A model generated the notes under the pieces. The model ran no database searches and was not told where the DNA came from. It was given only the letters and a program-made list of their open reading frames with translations. The position numbers and the translations under genes are program-made. Shown piece by piece: positions 1 through 5,824 of a stretch of 9,795 nucleotides of DNA (position 1 is its first letter; every line of letters starts with the position of its first letter). The stretch comes from Armatimonadota bacterium (lineage in GTDB: Bacteria > Armatimonadota > Fimbriimonadia > Fimbriimonadales > ATM1): assembly GCA_003695835.1 (NCBI GenBank), contig RFHN01000136.1, forward strand, positions 1-9,795, read 5' to 3'.

Positions 1-769
1 TCAGGTTCACCGTTTTGGCCGGCACTAAGGGCACGGGCTTCTTCCTAAGGAACCCCGCGAATAGCATCTCGTCAATTCCTGGCGGAAGAGGGGAAAGCGC
101 CGAGAAGATGAGGACCGGATCGCCCCCGAGCGCAACCGCCACTTCAATCGGCTGCTTCTTTTCCGCCGCTTGTCGCATATGCTCTGCCCCGACCTTGTGC
201 ATCTGCCAGTGCATGCCGGCCGTATTGCGGTCGAACACCTGCATCCGATACATTCCGACGTTGCGTTTGCCCGTGTTCGGATCGTGACTGAAGACGAGCG
301 GCAACGTGAGGAATGGGCCCGCATCCTCCGGCCAGCATGTCAGGACCGGCAACTTGCCCAAGTCCACGTCATCCCCTTTCAGAACGACCTCTTGGCACTT
401 CCCTTCCCGGACGGTCTTCGGGGGAGCCTTCGCGAGCTGCATCGCCTTCTTGAGCATCGCCCACTTTTCTGGAAGCGTTTGAGGAATCTCCGGTTGCAGC
501 AGGCTCTCCAGTTCCGCAGCAATCTCTTCCACATCCGACACACCGAGCGCCATCGCCATCCGTTTCCACGAACCCATCGTGTTGATCGCGACGGGAATGT
601 CGTATCCCTTCGGTTTCTGGATGAGGAGAGCTGGCCCGCCGTTCGGCATCTTCATGCACCGGTCGGCAACCTCCGTAATCTCCAAAACGGGACTGAGTGG
701 ATGGGCGATCTTCTTGAGCTCACCGGCCTGATCCAGCGCGTGCAGGAACTCTTGAAAGTCTGCGTACAT
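1..769 (-). CDS. ubiD: UbiD-family prenylated-FMN decarboxylase, N-terminal 256 residues (3' end beyond window)
   Basis: Reading the minus strand from the ATG at 769 gives 256 residues open to the window edge, so the C-terminal half is missing because of the window and not a mutation. The product closely follows E. coli UbiD: an N-terminal DFQEFL / GELKKI / LEITEVADR stretch, GGPALLI-KPKGYDIPV near residues 44-60, GDDVDLGKLPVLTCWPEDAGP at about 132-152, then NVGMYR at 170-175, H191 and DEMLFAG at 233-239. In the family, the Asn and Arg of NVGMYR, the His and a Glu (here probably E234) hold the metal, phosphate and prenylated FMN; all are present. The catalytic Glu pair lies beyond the edge. 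Family members decarboxylate aromatic or unsaturated acids, often in ubiquinone or menaquinone synthesis; which substrate applies here cannot be told. The start is uncertain: an in-frame TTG at 778-776 has a better-spaced GAGGGG (784-789, 5 bases away), whereas the ATG is 14 bases from it. The ATG fits the E. coli N-terminus better. Confidence 0.93.
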   Translation of the reverse strand, partial: MYADFQEFLHALDQAGELKKIAHPLSPVLEITEVADRCMKMPNGGPALLIQKPKGYDIPVAINTMGSWKRMAMALGVSDVEEIAAELESLLQPEIPQTLPEKWAMLKKAMQLAKAPPKTVREGKCQEVVLKGDDVDLGKLPVLTCWPEDAGPFLTLPLVFSHDPNTGKRNVGMYRMQVFDRNTAGMHWQMHKVGAEHMRQAAEKKQPIEVAVALGGDPVLIFSALSPLPPGIDEMLFAGFLRKKPVPLVPAKTVNL

Positions 770-802
770 CGCCCGCAAGAGTACCCCTCGACTCAGTCTC
801 GG

Positions 803-808
803 TACACT
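803..808 (+). promoter_or_regulatory. Candidate leaderless promoter (-10 TACACT) of pepF
   Basis: TACACT ends 6 bases before the ATG at 815, so a transcript starting about 7 bases after the hexamer would begin at the start codon. No Shine-Dalgarno-like GGAG or GAGG lies in the 20 bases before the ATG, and no clear -35 box is visible. The block CGGTACACT (800-808) is also found in front of the aspartyl protease gene. This is an inference from spacing and from the known TANNNT-before-ATG pattern of leaderless genes. Confidence 0.5.
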
Positions 809-814
809 GCGACC

Positions 815-2623
815 ATGTCTTTGACCAGCCTAAACGAGCTCCCCATGCAGTGGAATCTGGAAGACCTGTTCTCTGGGCCGGAGGCTCCAGAGATCGAGGA
901 GACGCTCGAGGCGGCTCGCGAGCAGGCCGTCCAACTCTCGGAGCAGTTCCGAGGAAAGGTAAACAGCGCCACTCCCAACGAACTTCGCTCCGGAATCGAA
1001 ACGCTGGAGGCGATTGTCGAGAAACTCTCGCGGGTCATTTCGTACGCGCATCTACGCTTCGCGGAAGACACCGGGGATCCGGAGCGCGGCGCGTTCCTGC
1101 AGGCCATGCAGGAAAGGGTCAGCGAGATCCAAGTCCTCGTGCTGTTCTTCGAACTCGAGATCCAGGCTGCGCCGGAGGAGTGGGCCGAGCGGATGAACGC
1201 CGCGCCGGAGCTTGCCGAGTATCGCCACTGGCTCGAGCGGGTTCGCGTCTACTCGCCTCATCGTTTGAGCGAGGCGGAGGAGATCCTACTCGAGCGAACG
1301 GCCAACACGGGAATCCGCGCGTGGCAGCGCCTCCACGAGGAACTCACGGCGACTCACGTCTTCCGTTACCGCGATCCGGAAAGCGACGAGGTTCGCGAAA
1401 GCACGTTAGAGGAGCTGACCTCTCTGCTTCGGGACCCGAGCCGGGCGGTTCGCCAAGCCGCCGCCGACGCGCTGACGGAGGGACTGCTCGAGTTTGAAAA
1501 GGTGGTTGTTTTCTGTTACAACACGATTCTCGCCGACAAGAAGCTCGAAGATGAATTGCGACGGTACGAGTATCCCGAGCAAAGCCGACACATGGCGAAT
1601 GAGCTGGAGAGGGAAACCGTGCAACTGGTCGTGGATTTGTGCGCGGAGAATCATCCCGTCGTCGAGCGGTACTACGCGCGCAAGCGGGACCTGCTTGGAC
1701 TGCCGGAGCTGACGCACATTGATCGCTACGCGCCGCTTGGTGAGGCGACGGCGCGCGTGCCCTACCCGGAGGGCGCGAAAATCGTCTTGGAGAGCTTCGG
1801 CGCCTTTTCGCCGGAGATGTCGCGGATCGCGGAGGAGTTCTTCCAGAAAGGTTGGATAGACGCCGAGCCTCGGAAGGGGAAAGCCGGTGGCGCCTTCTGC
1901 GAATACGTCACGCCTGCGGCCCACCCTTACATCCTGATGACGTATCAGGACAAGTTGGACGACGTCATGACCCTTGCCCACGAGCTTGGGCACGGGGTCC
2001 ACGCGTATCTGAGTCGCGATCAGCGACTCTTCAACTTCCACGGCACGCTTCCGTTGGCGGAGCTTGCGAGCATCTTCGGCGAAATGCTCGTGTTCGACCG
2101 ACTCGTCTCCGAAGCCACGGAATCGGACCAACTCTCGCTGTATGCCCAGAAGATCGAAGGGATCTTCGCGAGCGTCTTCCGCCAAGCGGCGATGTTCCGA
2201 TTCGAGCGCGATTGCCATCTACGAAGACGCGAGGAGGGCGAACTCTCGGCTGACGAGTTCGCCGAGATTTGGCAACAGAGGTTGCAGGAGATGTTTGGTT
2301 CCAGCCTCTCGCTCGGCGAACAGCACAAGCACTGGTGGCTGTACGTAGGTCACTTCTTCTTCGCGCCGTTCTACGTGTATGCGTACGCCTTCGGCGAGCT
2401 ACTGACGCTTGCGCTCTACGAGCGAGCCAAACAAGAGGGCCCGGAGTTCCCCGAGCGCTACCTCGACGTGTTGCGAAAAGGCGGGTCTCTGTCGCCACAC
2501 GAGTTGATGCGCCTGCTCGACATAGACCTCGACTCCGCCGATTTCTGGGGGGGCGGCTTTGCTGTCATCGAGAGGATGGTGGCTCAGTTCGAGGAGTTGT
2601 CCAAGAACGCGATCCGTTCGTGA
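815..2623 (+). CDS. pepF: M3-family oligoendopeptidase F (zinc metallopeptidase), 602 aa
   Basis: This is a cytosolic zinc endopeptidase that cleaves short peptides, usual length about 600 residues. The N-terminal half is the mostly helical M3B oligopeptidase domain. The catalytic core carries HELGH at residues 389-393 (two zinc-binding His, catalytic E390) and PLAELASIFGE at 413-423, where E416 matches the third zinc ligand by the spacing seen in neurolysin. Near the C-terminus, H513 and the tyrosines of PFYVYAY (about 518-524) match the conserved substrate-binding His/Tyr region. The end DSADFWGGGF is also typical. The ATG at 815 is chosen because the protein starts MSLTSLNELP-WNLEDLF, as pepF proteins do; the same frame stays open upstream to about 170, but that region is antisense to ubiD. 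There is no Shine-Dalgarno; the message may be leaderless. The last 40 bases overlap the end of the convergent aspartyl protease gene. All key residues are intact. Confidence 0.96.
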   Translation: MSLTSLNELPMQWNLEDLFSGPEAPEIEETLEAAREQAVQLSEQFRGKVNSATPNELRSGIETLEAIVEKLSRVISYAHLRFAEDTGDPERGAFLQAMQERVSEIQVLVLFFELEIQAAPEEWAERMNAAPELAEYRHWLERVRVYSPHRLSEAEEILLERTANTGIRAWQRLHEELTATHVFRYRDPESDEVRESTLEELTSLLRDPSRAVRQAAADALTEGLLEFEKVVVFCYNTILADKKLEDELRRYEYPEQSRHMANELERETVQLVVDLCAENHPVVERYYARKRDLLGLPELTHIDRYAPLGEATARVPYPEGAKIVLESFGAFSPEMSRIAEEFFQKGWIDAEPRKGKAGGAFCEYVTPAAHPYILMTYQDKLDDVMTLAHELGHGVHAYLSRDQRLFNFHGTLPLAELASIFGEMLVFDRLVSEATESDQLSLYAQKIEGIFASVFRQAAMFRFERDCHLRRREEGELSADEFAEIWQQRLQEMFGSSLSLGEQHKHWWLYVGHFFFAPFYVYAYAFGELLTLALYERAKQEGPEFPERYLDVLRKGGSLSPHELMRLLDIDLDSADFWGGGFAVIERMVAQFEELSKNAIRS

Positions 2624-4110
2624 GGGTAGTCGAACACGACCTTGAACCGATCCAGAAAAGCGGTTCCCAGGTTGCCCGCAAGGTAGGGATCGTCGAAAGC
2701 GCTGTTGCCGGCGGGTGCGAACGTGACCGTAGGTCCTTCGATCCGCCGCCCCCCGACTTCGAAGTATTCGAGCTTGCCGGCCTTGGCTCGAACGACGCCG
2801 CCGACGCCAGCCATCATCGTATCGGAGGTTGATCGGTTTTCCAGCAATCGGTACTTCTCCACCGCAGGCGAGTGGAACGTGACGTTGTTCGGTGCGCCCG
2901 TGTCGAGTCGAAAGAGGTCTCTATTGCCTTCGAACTTCGCCTCGACGACCGGAAGGCGGCTACCGAGGTGGAGTGGAAGCCAGTTCCCGCCCGTTAGCTT
3001 GTATGTGCTCGGATCGTAGAGCGCCATGAACCGGTTGGCGTGATCGAATTCCACGACGGCGCGAGCGAGGAGGTCATAGCCGATCAAGCCGCCGAAGTCC
3101 GGCCCAAAGACGGTACCGAACAGGCCGAGATCCATCTCCACGGCGAATACGTTCTTCAGTGTAACGGGCCCGATCTCGAGGGAGGGGAGCGGTCGGAATG
3201 GCGCTTTCACCAAGCCGCCTACCCCGAGGACCGGCAGCTCTCCGAAGCTTGGGAGCCCAAGGCTGTCGGCGAGCTTCTTGTCCAAGACGGTGATGCCAGC
3301 TCCCGAATCGAAGATGAACCACTTCTCTTGGTTGCCGTTGACCTTCGCCTTGACCAGGATGTGACCCGTCAGGGAGGCTTTCGTCTCCAAGCGATTGGGC
3401 TTGGATGAATCGAAGGCGACCCGCGACCCGTCCGGGGGCGGGGCTTCGAATGGACTTCTCACGAAAGTGGGCAGAGGCCCAATCTGGTCCACCGTGTACT
3501 TGTTCTCGACTCCGCCCTCGGTCTGCTTCATCTCCGAAGGCAAGAGAACGCCGCGATATCGCTTCCAAGCGAGCAGCTCAAAGCGCTCCCCGCCCGCTGG
3601 GGTTTCACGGACGTATCCCGTAGGCAGATGGCTGGTCGGGTCTACGGTGAGGGTAGCCTTCATCGGGCTGTTCTCGATCCGAAGCTCCACGTTGATTCGC
3701 CCTTCCTCCCGCTTCGTGGACACGGGACGGACCTTGCTCTTCTCGGAAAGCCACGAATGCGTAACCACGGAGGCGAAGAGCAACGCGCTATCGAGGTCCT
3801 CCATTTCAAGTTTGCGCACGGCGCCGTGCCAGTCCTTCGACCACGCCGTCTTGCCGTCGTAGCCCTGGCTGCTACTCAGTCGGCCATCCAGGTTCTCCAC
3901 GAACCGGCCCTCGTGGTCGAACAAAAAGGAAAAACGTAAATCCACACCCAAGAACCGCGCGGCCCCTTCGAGGGCGACGCCCGGCGCCAGGTCGCTCAGG
4001 GCGCTGTACCCAACGGCTTGGCGAACCTGCTCGAGAACGGCGGGGTCTACAGCCTGCCCCGACGCAACCGGGGCCGTCACCGCAAGAGCGGACAATAAGG
4101 AAGGAATCAT
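2584..4110 (-). CDS. Secreted two-lobed retropepsin-like aspartyl protease with LolA-like N-terminal domain, 508 aa
   Basis: From the ATG at 4110, the protein begins with a hydrophobic stretch (about residues 2-18, ending ASGQA) that looks like a signal peptide, although it lacks positive charges. Residues about 20-220 resemble the LolA/outer-membrane lipoprotein-sorting fold (GYDGKTAW around 83-90, LTVDP, LPTGYV, LLPSEM). The C-terminal half holds two retropepsin-like lobes: FDSGAG (D268) followed by GGLIGYDLL and VVEFD, then RLDTGA (D403) followed by AGNLGTAFL and VVFDY. Each lobe thus has the Asp motif, a Gly-rich flap-like region and the closing hydrophobic-Gly motif, so one chain could make a complete active site. 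Probable role: periplasmic or surface proteolysis; the substrate is unknown. An in-frame TTG at 4131 would add seven residues, but a -10-like TACACT lies between it and the ATG. It is downstream of rplS on the same strand (42-base gap) and its 3' end overlaps pepF by 40 bases. Confidence 0.85.
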   Translation of the reverse strand: MIPSLLSALAVTAPVASGQAVDPAVLEQVRQAVGYSALSDLAPGVALEGAARFLGVDLRFSFLFDHEGRFVENLDGRLSSSQGYDGKTAWSKDWHGAVRKLEMEDLDSALLFASVVTHSWLSEKSKVRPVSTKREEGRINVELRIENSPMKATLTVDPTSHLPTGYVRETPAGGERFELLAWKRYRGVLLPSEMKQTEGGVENKYTVDQIGPLPTFVRSPFEAPPPDGSRVAFDSSKPNRLETKASLTGHILVKAKVNGNQEKWFIFDSGAGITVLDKKLADSLGLPSFGELPVLGVGGLVKAPFRPLPSLEIGPVTLKNVFAVEMDLGLFGTVFGPDFGGLIGYDLLARAVVEFDHANRFMALYDPSTYKLTGGNWLPLHLGSRLPVVEAKFEGNRDLFRLDTGAPNNVTFHSPAVEKYRLLENRSTSDTMMAGVGGVVRAKAGKLEYFEVGGRRIEGPTVTFAPAGNSAFDDPYLAGNLGTAFLDRFKVVFDYPHERIAFLDNSSN

Positions 4111-4127
4111 CGGTACGAAGTGTACCG
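4111..4127 (-). promoter_or_regulatory. Inverted repeat CGGTAC-N5-GTACCG with embedded -10 TACACT, immediately before the aspartyl protease start
   Basis: A perfect 6-bp inverted repeat with a 5-base spacer abuts the ATG at 4110. On the coding strand it contains TACACT (plus-strand positions 4119-4124), which ends 8 bases before the ATG, so transcription would start at or within one base of the start codon. No Shine-Dalgarno is visible. The dyad could be an operator that covers the -10 box, or the match could come from the promoter alone. Its CGGTACACT half is identical to that in front of pepF. Confidence 0.5.
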
Positions 4128-4152
4128 CCAACGACCGATGGCTGAAGCTCGT

Positions 4153-4503
4153 TTAGCGCTTCTCTTTGATGCGCGCGGCCTTACCAACCTTCTTGCGAAG
4201 GTAGTAGAGCTTGGCGCGCCGTACCTTGCCGCGGCGCACGACTTCGATTTTCGCAACCATGGGCGAGTGCACGGGGAACGTCCGTTCGACTCCGACGCCG
4301 TGGCTGATCTTGCGGACGGTGATCGTCTCCGCGATGCCGCCGTGCTTGAGCGCAAGAACGACGCCCTCAAAGATCTGAATGCGCTCCTTGCCACCCTCGC
4401 GAACCTTGACGTGAACGCGGACGGTATCGCCCGGACCGACTTCCGGCAGGTCCGTGCGGAGCAAAGGCTTCGTGACGCTTGCAAGGATGGCTTCTTTCGA
4501 CAT
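4153..4503 (-). CDS. rplS: 50S ribosomal protein L19 (bL19), 116 aa
   Basis: L19 lies at the 30S-50S interface of the ribosome. The protein shows the family signature nearly unbroken: PGDTVRVHVKVREGGKERIQ (about 24-43), FEGVV, ETITVRKIS-GVGVERTFP, then the highly conserved VVRRGKVRRAKLYYLR and the C-terminal GKAARIKEKR. The start is the ATG at 4503, giving MSKEAILASVTKPLLRTDLP and the usual length; the frame stays open 15 codons further but those are not L19-like. A GAGGA Shine-Dalgarno ends 9 bases before this ATG and overlaps a hairpin (4514-4534). In most bacteria rplS follows trmD; here it is upstream of rimM, inverted and divergently transcribed, with the aspartyl protease gene downstream. 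The basic composition is normal for the family. Confidence 0.98.
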   Translation of the reverse strand: MSKEAILASVTKPLLRTDLPEVGPGDTVRVHVKVREGGKERIQIFEGVVLALKHGGIAETITVRKISHGVGVERTFPVHSPMVAKIEVVRRGKVRRAKLYYLRKKVGKAARIKEKR

Positions 4504-4513
4504 CTCCGTAAAT

Positions 4514-4534
4514 CCTCGGTCAGGTAGACCGAGG
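4514..4534 (-). promoter_or_regulatory. Perfect 8-bp hairpin in the rplS leader, covering the Shine-Dalgarno
   Basis: CCTCGGTC and GACCGAGG are separated by five bases (4522-4526) and pair without mismatch. Read as rplS mRNA, the 3' arm ends in GAGG, the core of the likely ribosome-binding site GAGGA, 9 bases before the rplS ATG. The predicted transcription start (about 4532, from the -10 at 4539-4544) falls at or just inside the 5' arm, so the hairpin would be at or very near the 5' end of the message. It could limit ribosome access, stabilise the mRNA, or act as a DNA operator in the divergent region. Confidence 0.6.
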
Positions 4535-4538
4535 GGCG

Positions 4539-4547
4539 ATTTTAGCA
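4539..4547 (-). promoter_or_regulatory. Extended -10 promoter (TGCTAAAAT) for rplS
   Basis: On the minus strand TGC directly precedes TAAAAT, a good extended -10 for a housekeeping sigma factor. The region 17 bases further up reads TGCAGA, a poor -35, which extended -10 promoters tolerate. It gives a leader of roughly 30 bases that contains the hairpin and the GAGGA ribosome-binding site. Confidence 0.6.
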
Positions 4548-4577
4548 CATCGGTGCGGCGTTCTGCACGGCGTACCG

Positions 4578-4586
4578 TGCTATCCT
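4578..4586 (+). promoter_or_regulatory. Extended -10 promoter (TGCTATCCT) for rimM-trmD-lepB, probably leaderless
   Basis: TGC followed by TATCCT ends 6 bases before the GTG start at 4593, so the transcript would begin at the start codon. No Shine-Dalgarno is present. No TTGACA-like -35 is seen; its expected place (about 4558-4563) overlaps the expected -35 region of the divergent rplS promoter. Confidence 0.5.
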
Positions 4587-4592
4587 ATCCGT

Positions 4593-5120
4593 GTGACTGG
4601 TCCGCAACAACCCACGCTTGAACCGGTCGAGGGCTTCGTACCCATCGGCAGAATTGTGGGCACCTTCGGCTTGCGGGGAGCTGTGAAAGTCGTCCCCATG
4701 ACCGGGTTTCCGGACCGTTTCGAGGAGGGAAAGACGGTGTACCTGCAAGGGAGGCCGCTCAAGATCCTCCGCCACGCCTGGCACAAGACGCAGGTCCGCA
4801 TCTGGCTCGAGGGATTCAAGCGAATCGAAGAGGCGCAGCCGATCGTGGGTGAGCTGCTATACGTTCCGGAAGAGGACGTGCCCGAGCTGGAGGCCGACGA
4901 GTTCCTTGTGAGGGATCTTCTCGGCATGGAGGCGTATTCTGAGGATGGGCGCTTCCTGGGTGTCGTGGAAGAGGTCCTGGCCGCCCCAGCCCACGATCTG
5001 TATCGGATCGGGGGCGCCCTGGTGCCGGCGGTCAAAGAGTTCGTCGTTCGCGTGGACCTCAAGCAGAGGCGGATGGTGATCCGCCCCATTCCTGGCCTGT
5101 TCCCTGACGATGAAGATTGA
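4593..5120 (+). CDS. rimM: 16S rRNA processing / ribosome maturation factor RimM, 175 aa
   Basis: RimM binds ribosomal protein S19 and helps mature the 30S head domain. The N-terminal domain opens with the family signature PIGRIVGTFGLRGAVKVVP (residues 17-35) and FPDRFEEGKTVYL; the C-terminal PRC-barrel starts around residue 104 (LVRDLLGMEAYSEDGRFLGVV) and ends with VPAVKEFVVRVDLKQRRMVI-PIPGL. Length is normal. The start is GTG at 4593; it leaves a 16-residue lead before the conserved domain and has no Shine-Dalgarno, but a TATCCT hexamer lies six bases before it. Its last 11 bases overlap the trmD start (ATG at 5110 inside GACGATGAAGATTGA), which points to coupled translation. The divergent partner is rplS, whose product also belongs to the ribosome. 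Confidence 0.97.
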   Translation: MTGPQQPTLEPVEGFVPIGRIVGTFGLRGAVKVVPMTGFPDRFEEGKTVYLQGRPLKILRHAWHKTQVRIWLEGFKRIEEAQPIVGELLYVPEEDVPELEADEFLVRDLLGMEAYSEDGRFLGVVEEVLAAPAHDLYRIGGALVPAVKEFVVRVDLKQRRMVIRPIPGLFPDDED

Positions 5121-5823
5121 CTTCGTTACTCTGTTCCCTGAAACGGTCCTCGCGTGGACGGACTTCAGCATCCTGCGCCGCGCGCAAGACGCGGGCCTGA
5201 TCCAGTTCGGGGCTGTCAACCCTCGCGACTTCGCGAAGGACGCCCACCGAACCGTGGACGACTCACCCTACGGCGGAGGCCCGGGCATGGTGATGAAGCC
5301 GGACGTTCTCGGCGAGGCTCTCGATAGCGTCCACACCGAGGACTCGTTCATCGCGTTTACGGATCCGTCCGGCGAGCTGTTTTCGCAACGGCACGCTCGG
5401 GAATGGTCCAAGAAGAGCCACCTCGTCCTTGTGTGCGGGCACTACGAGGGCATTGACCAGCGCGTCGCCGACGAATATGCGGACGCGATCGTCTCGATCG
5501 GAGACTTCGTGCTGACGGGAGGCGAGTTGGCAGCTGCCGTGATCGCCGACGCCGTAGCGCGGCTCGTCCCCGGGGTTCTCGGATCGCCAGAATCGCTCGA
5601 CGAGGATGCGTTTGCCGATGGGCTGCTGAGTTATCCGCAATACACGCGTCCGCCGGAGTGGAAGGGGCGACGAGTGCCCGAAGTGCTCCAAAGCGGAGAC
5701 CACGAGGCGATTCGACGATGGAGGCGAAAGCAACGGCTGCTGGCCACGAGGGCGCGACGGCCGGACCTCTTCGCGAAAGCCCCCTTAACGGACGAGGATA
5801 TCGACCTTCTCCGCGAGCGGTAG
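5110..5823 (+). CDS. trmD: tRNA (guanine-37-N1)-methyltransferase TrmD, 237 aa
   Basis: TrmD methylates G37 next to the anticodon using S-adenosylmethionine and so prevents +1 frameshifting; it is a dimeric SPOUT-fold enzyme. Visible motifs: MKIDFVTLFPE at the start, DDSPYGGGPGMVMKPD (50-65), LVLVCGHYEGIDQRV (105-119), the trefoil-knot SAM-binding loop SIGDFVLTGGELAA (129-142), RLVPGVLG (151-158) and the EDAFADGLLSYPQYTRPPEW stretch (165-184), where D166 is the probable equivalent of the catalytic Asp169. The C-terminal helix GDHEAIRRWRRKQRL is typical. The length is normal and all motifs are intact. Its start overlaps rimM by 11 bases and its stop is one base from the lepB start, so it sits in the middle of a compact operon. 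rplS, which normally follows, is absent here. Confidence 0.98.
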   Translation: MKIDFVTLFPETVLAWTDFSILRRAQDAGLIQFGAVNPRDFAKDAHRTVDDSPYGGGPGMVMKPDVLGEALDSVHTEDSFIAFTDPSGELFSQRHAREWSKKSHLVLVCGHYEGIDQRVADEYADAIVSIGDFVLTGGELAAAVIADAVARLVPGVLGSPESLDEDAFADGLLSYPQYTRPPEWKGRRVPEVLQSGDHEAIRRWRRKQRLLATRARRPDLFAKAPLTDEDIDLLRER

Positions 5824-5824
5824 A

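Noticed and set aside
790..798. Small palindrome GACTCAGTC in the ubiD/pepF gap
   Set aside because: Arms are only 4 bp and do not extend; expected by chance in a gap of this size.
170..814. Open reading frame continuing upstream of pepF in the same frame (over 200 codons)
   Set aside because: It lies antisense to the clear UbiD coding region and its translation is Arg/His-rich with no family resemblance; pepF homology starts at the ATG at 815.
1406..2218. Minus-strand open frame of about 270 codons inside pepF
   Set aside because: Antisense shadow across the zinc-site region of pepF; no domain-like sequence.
2547..2553. Run of seven or so G bases in pepF, a possible slippage or phase-variation tract
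   Set aside because: It encodes the conserved WGGG of the M3 C-terminus (Trp-Gly-Gly-Gly) and the frame is intact; no sign of switching.
4542..4560. TTAGCAC resembling half of a CIRCE element near the rplS promoter
   Set aside because: The matching GAGTGCTAA arm is absent at the required distance, and the bases are explained by the extended -10 of rplS.
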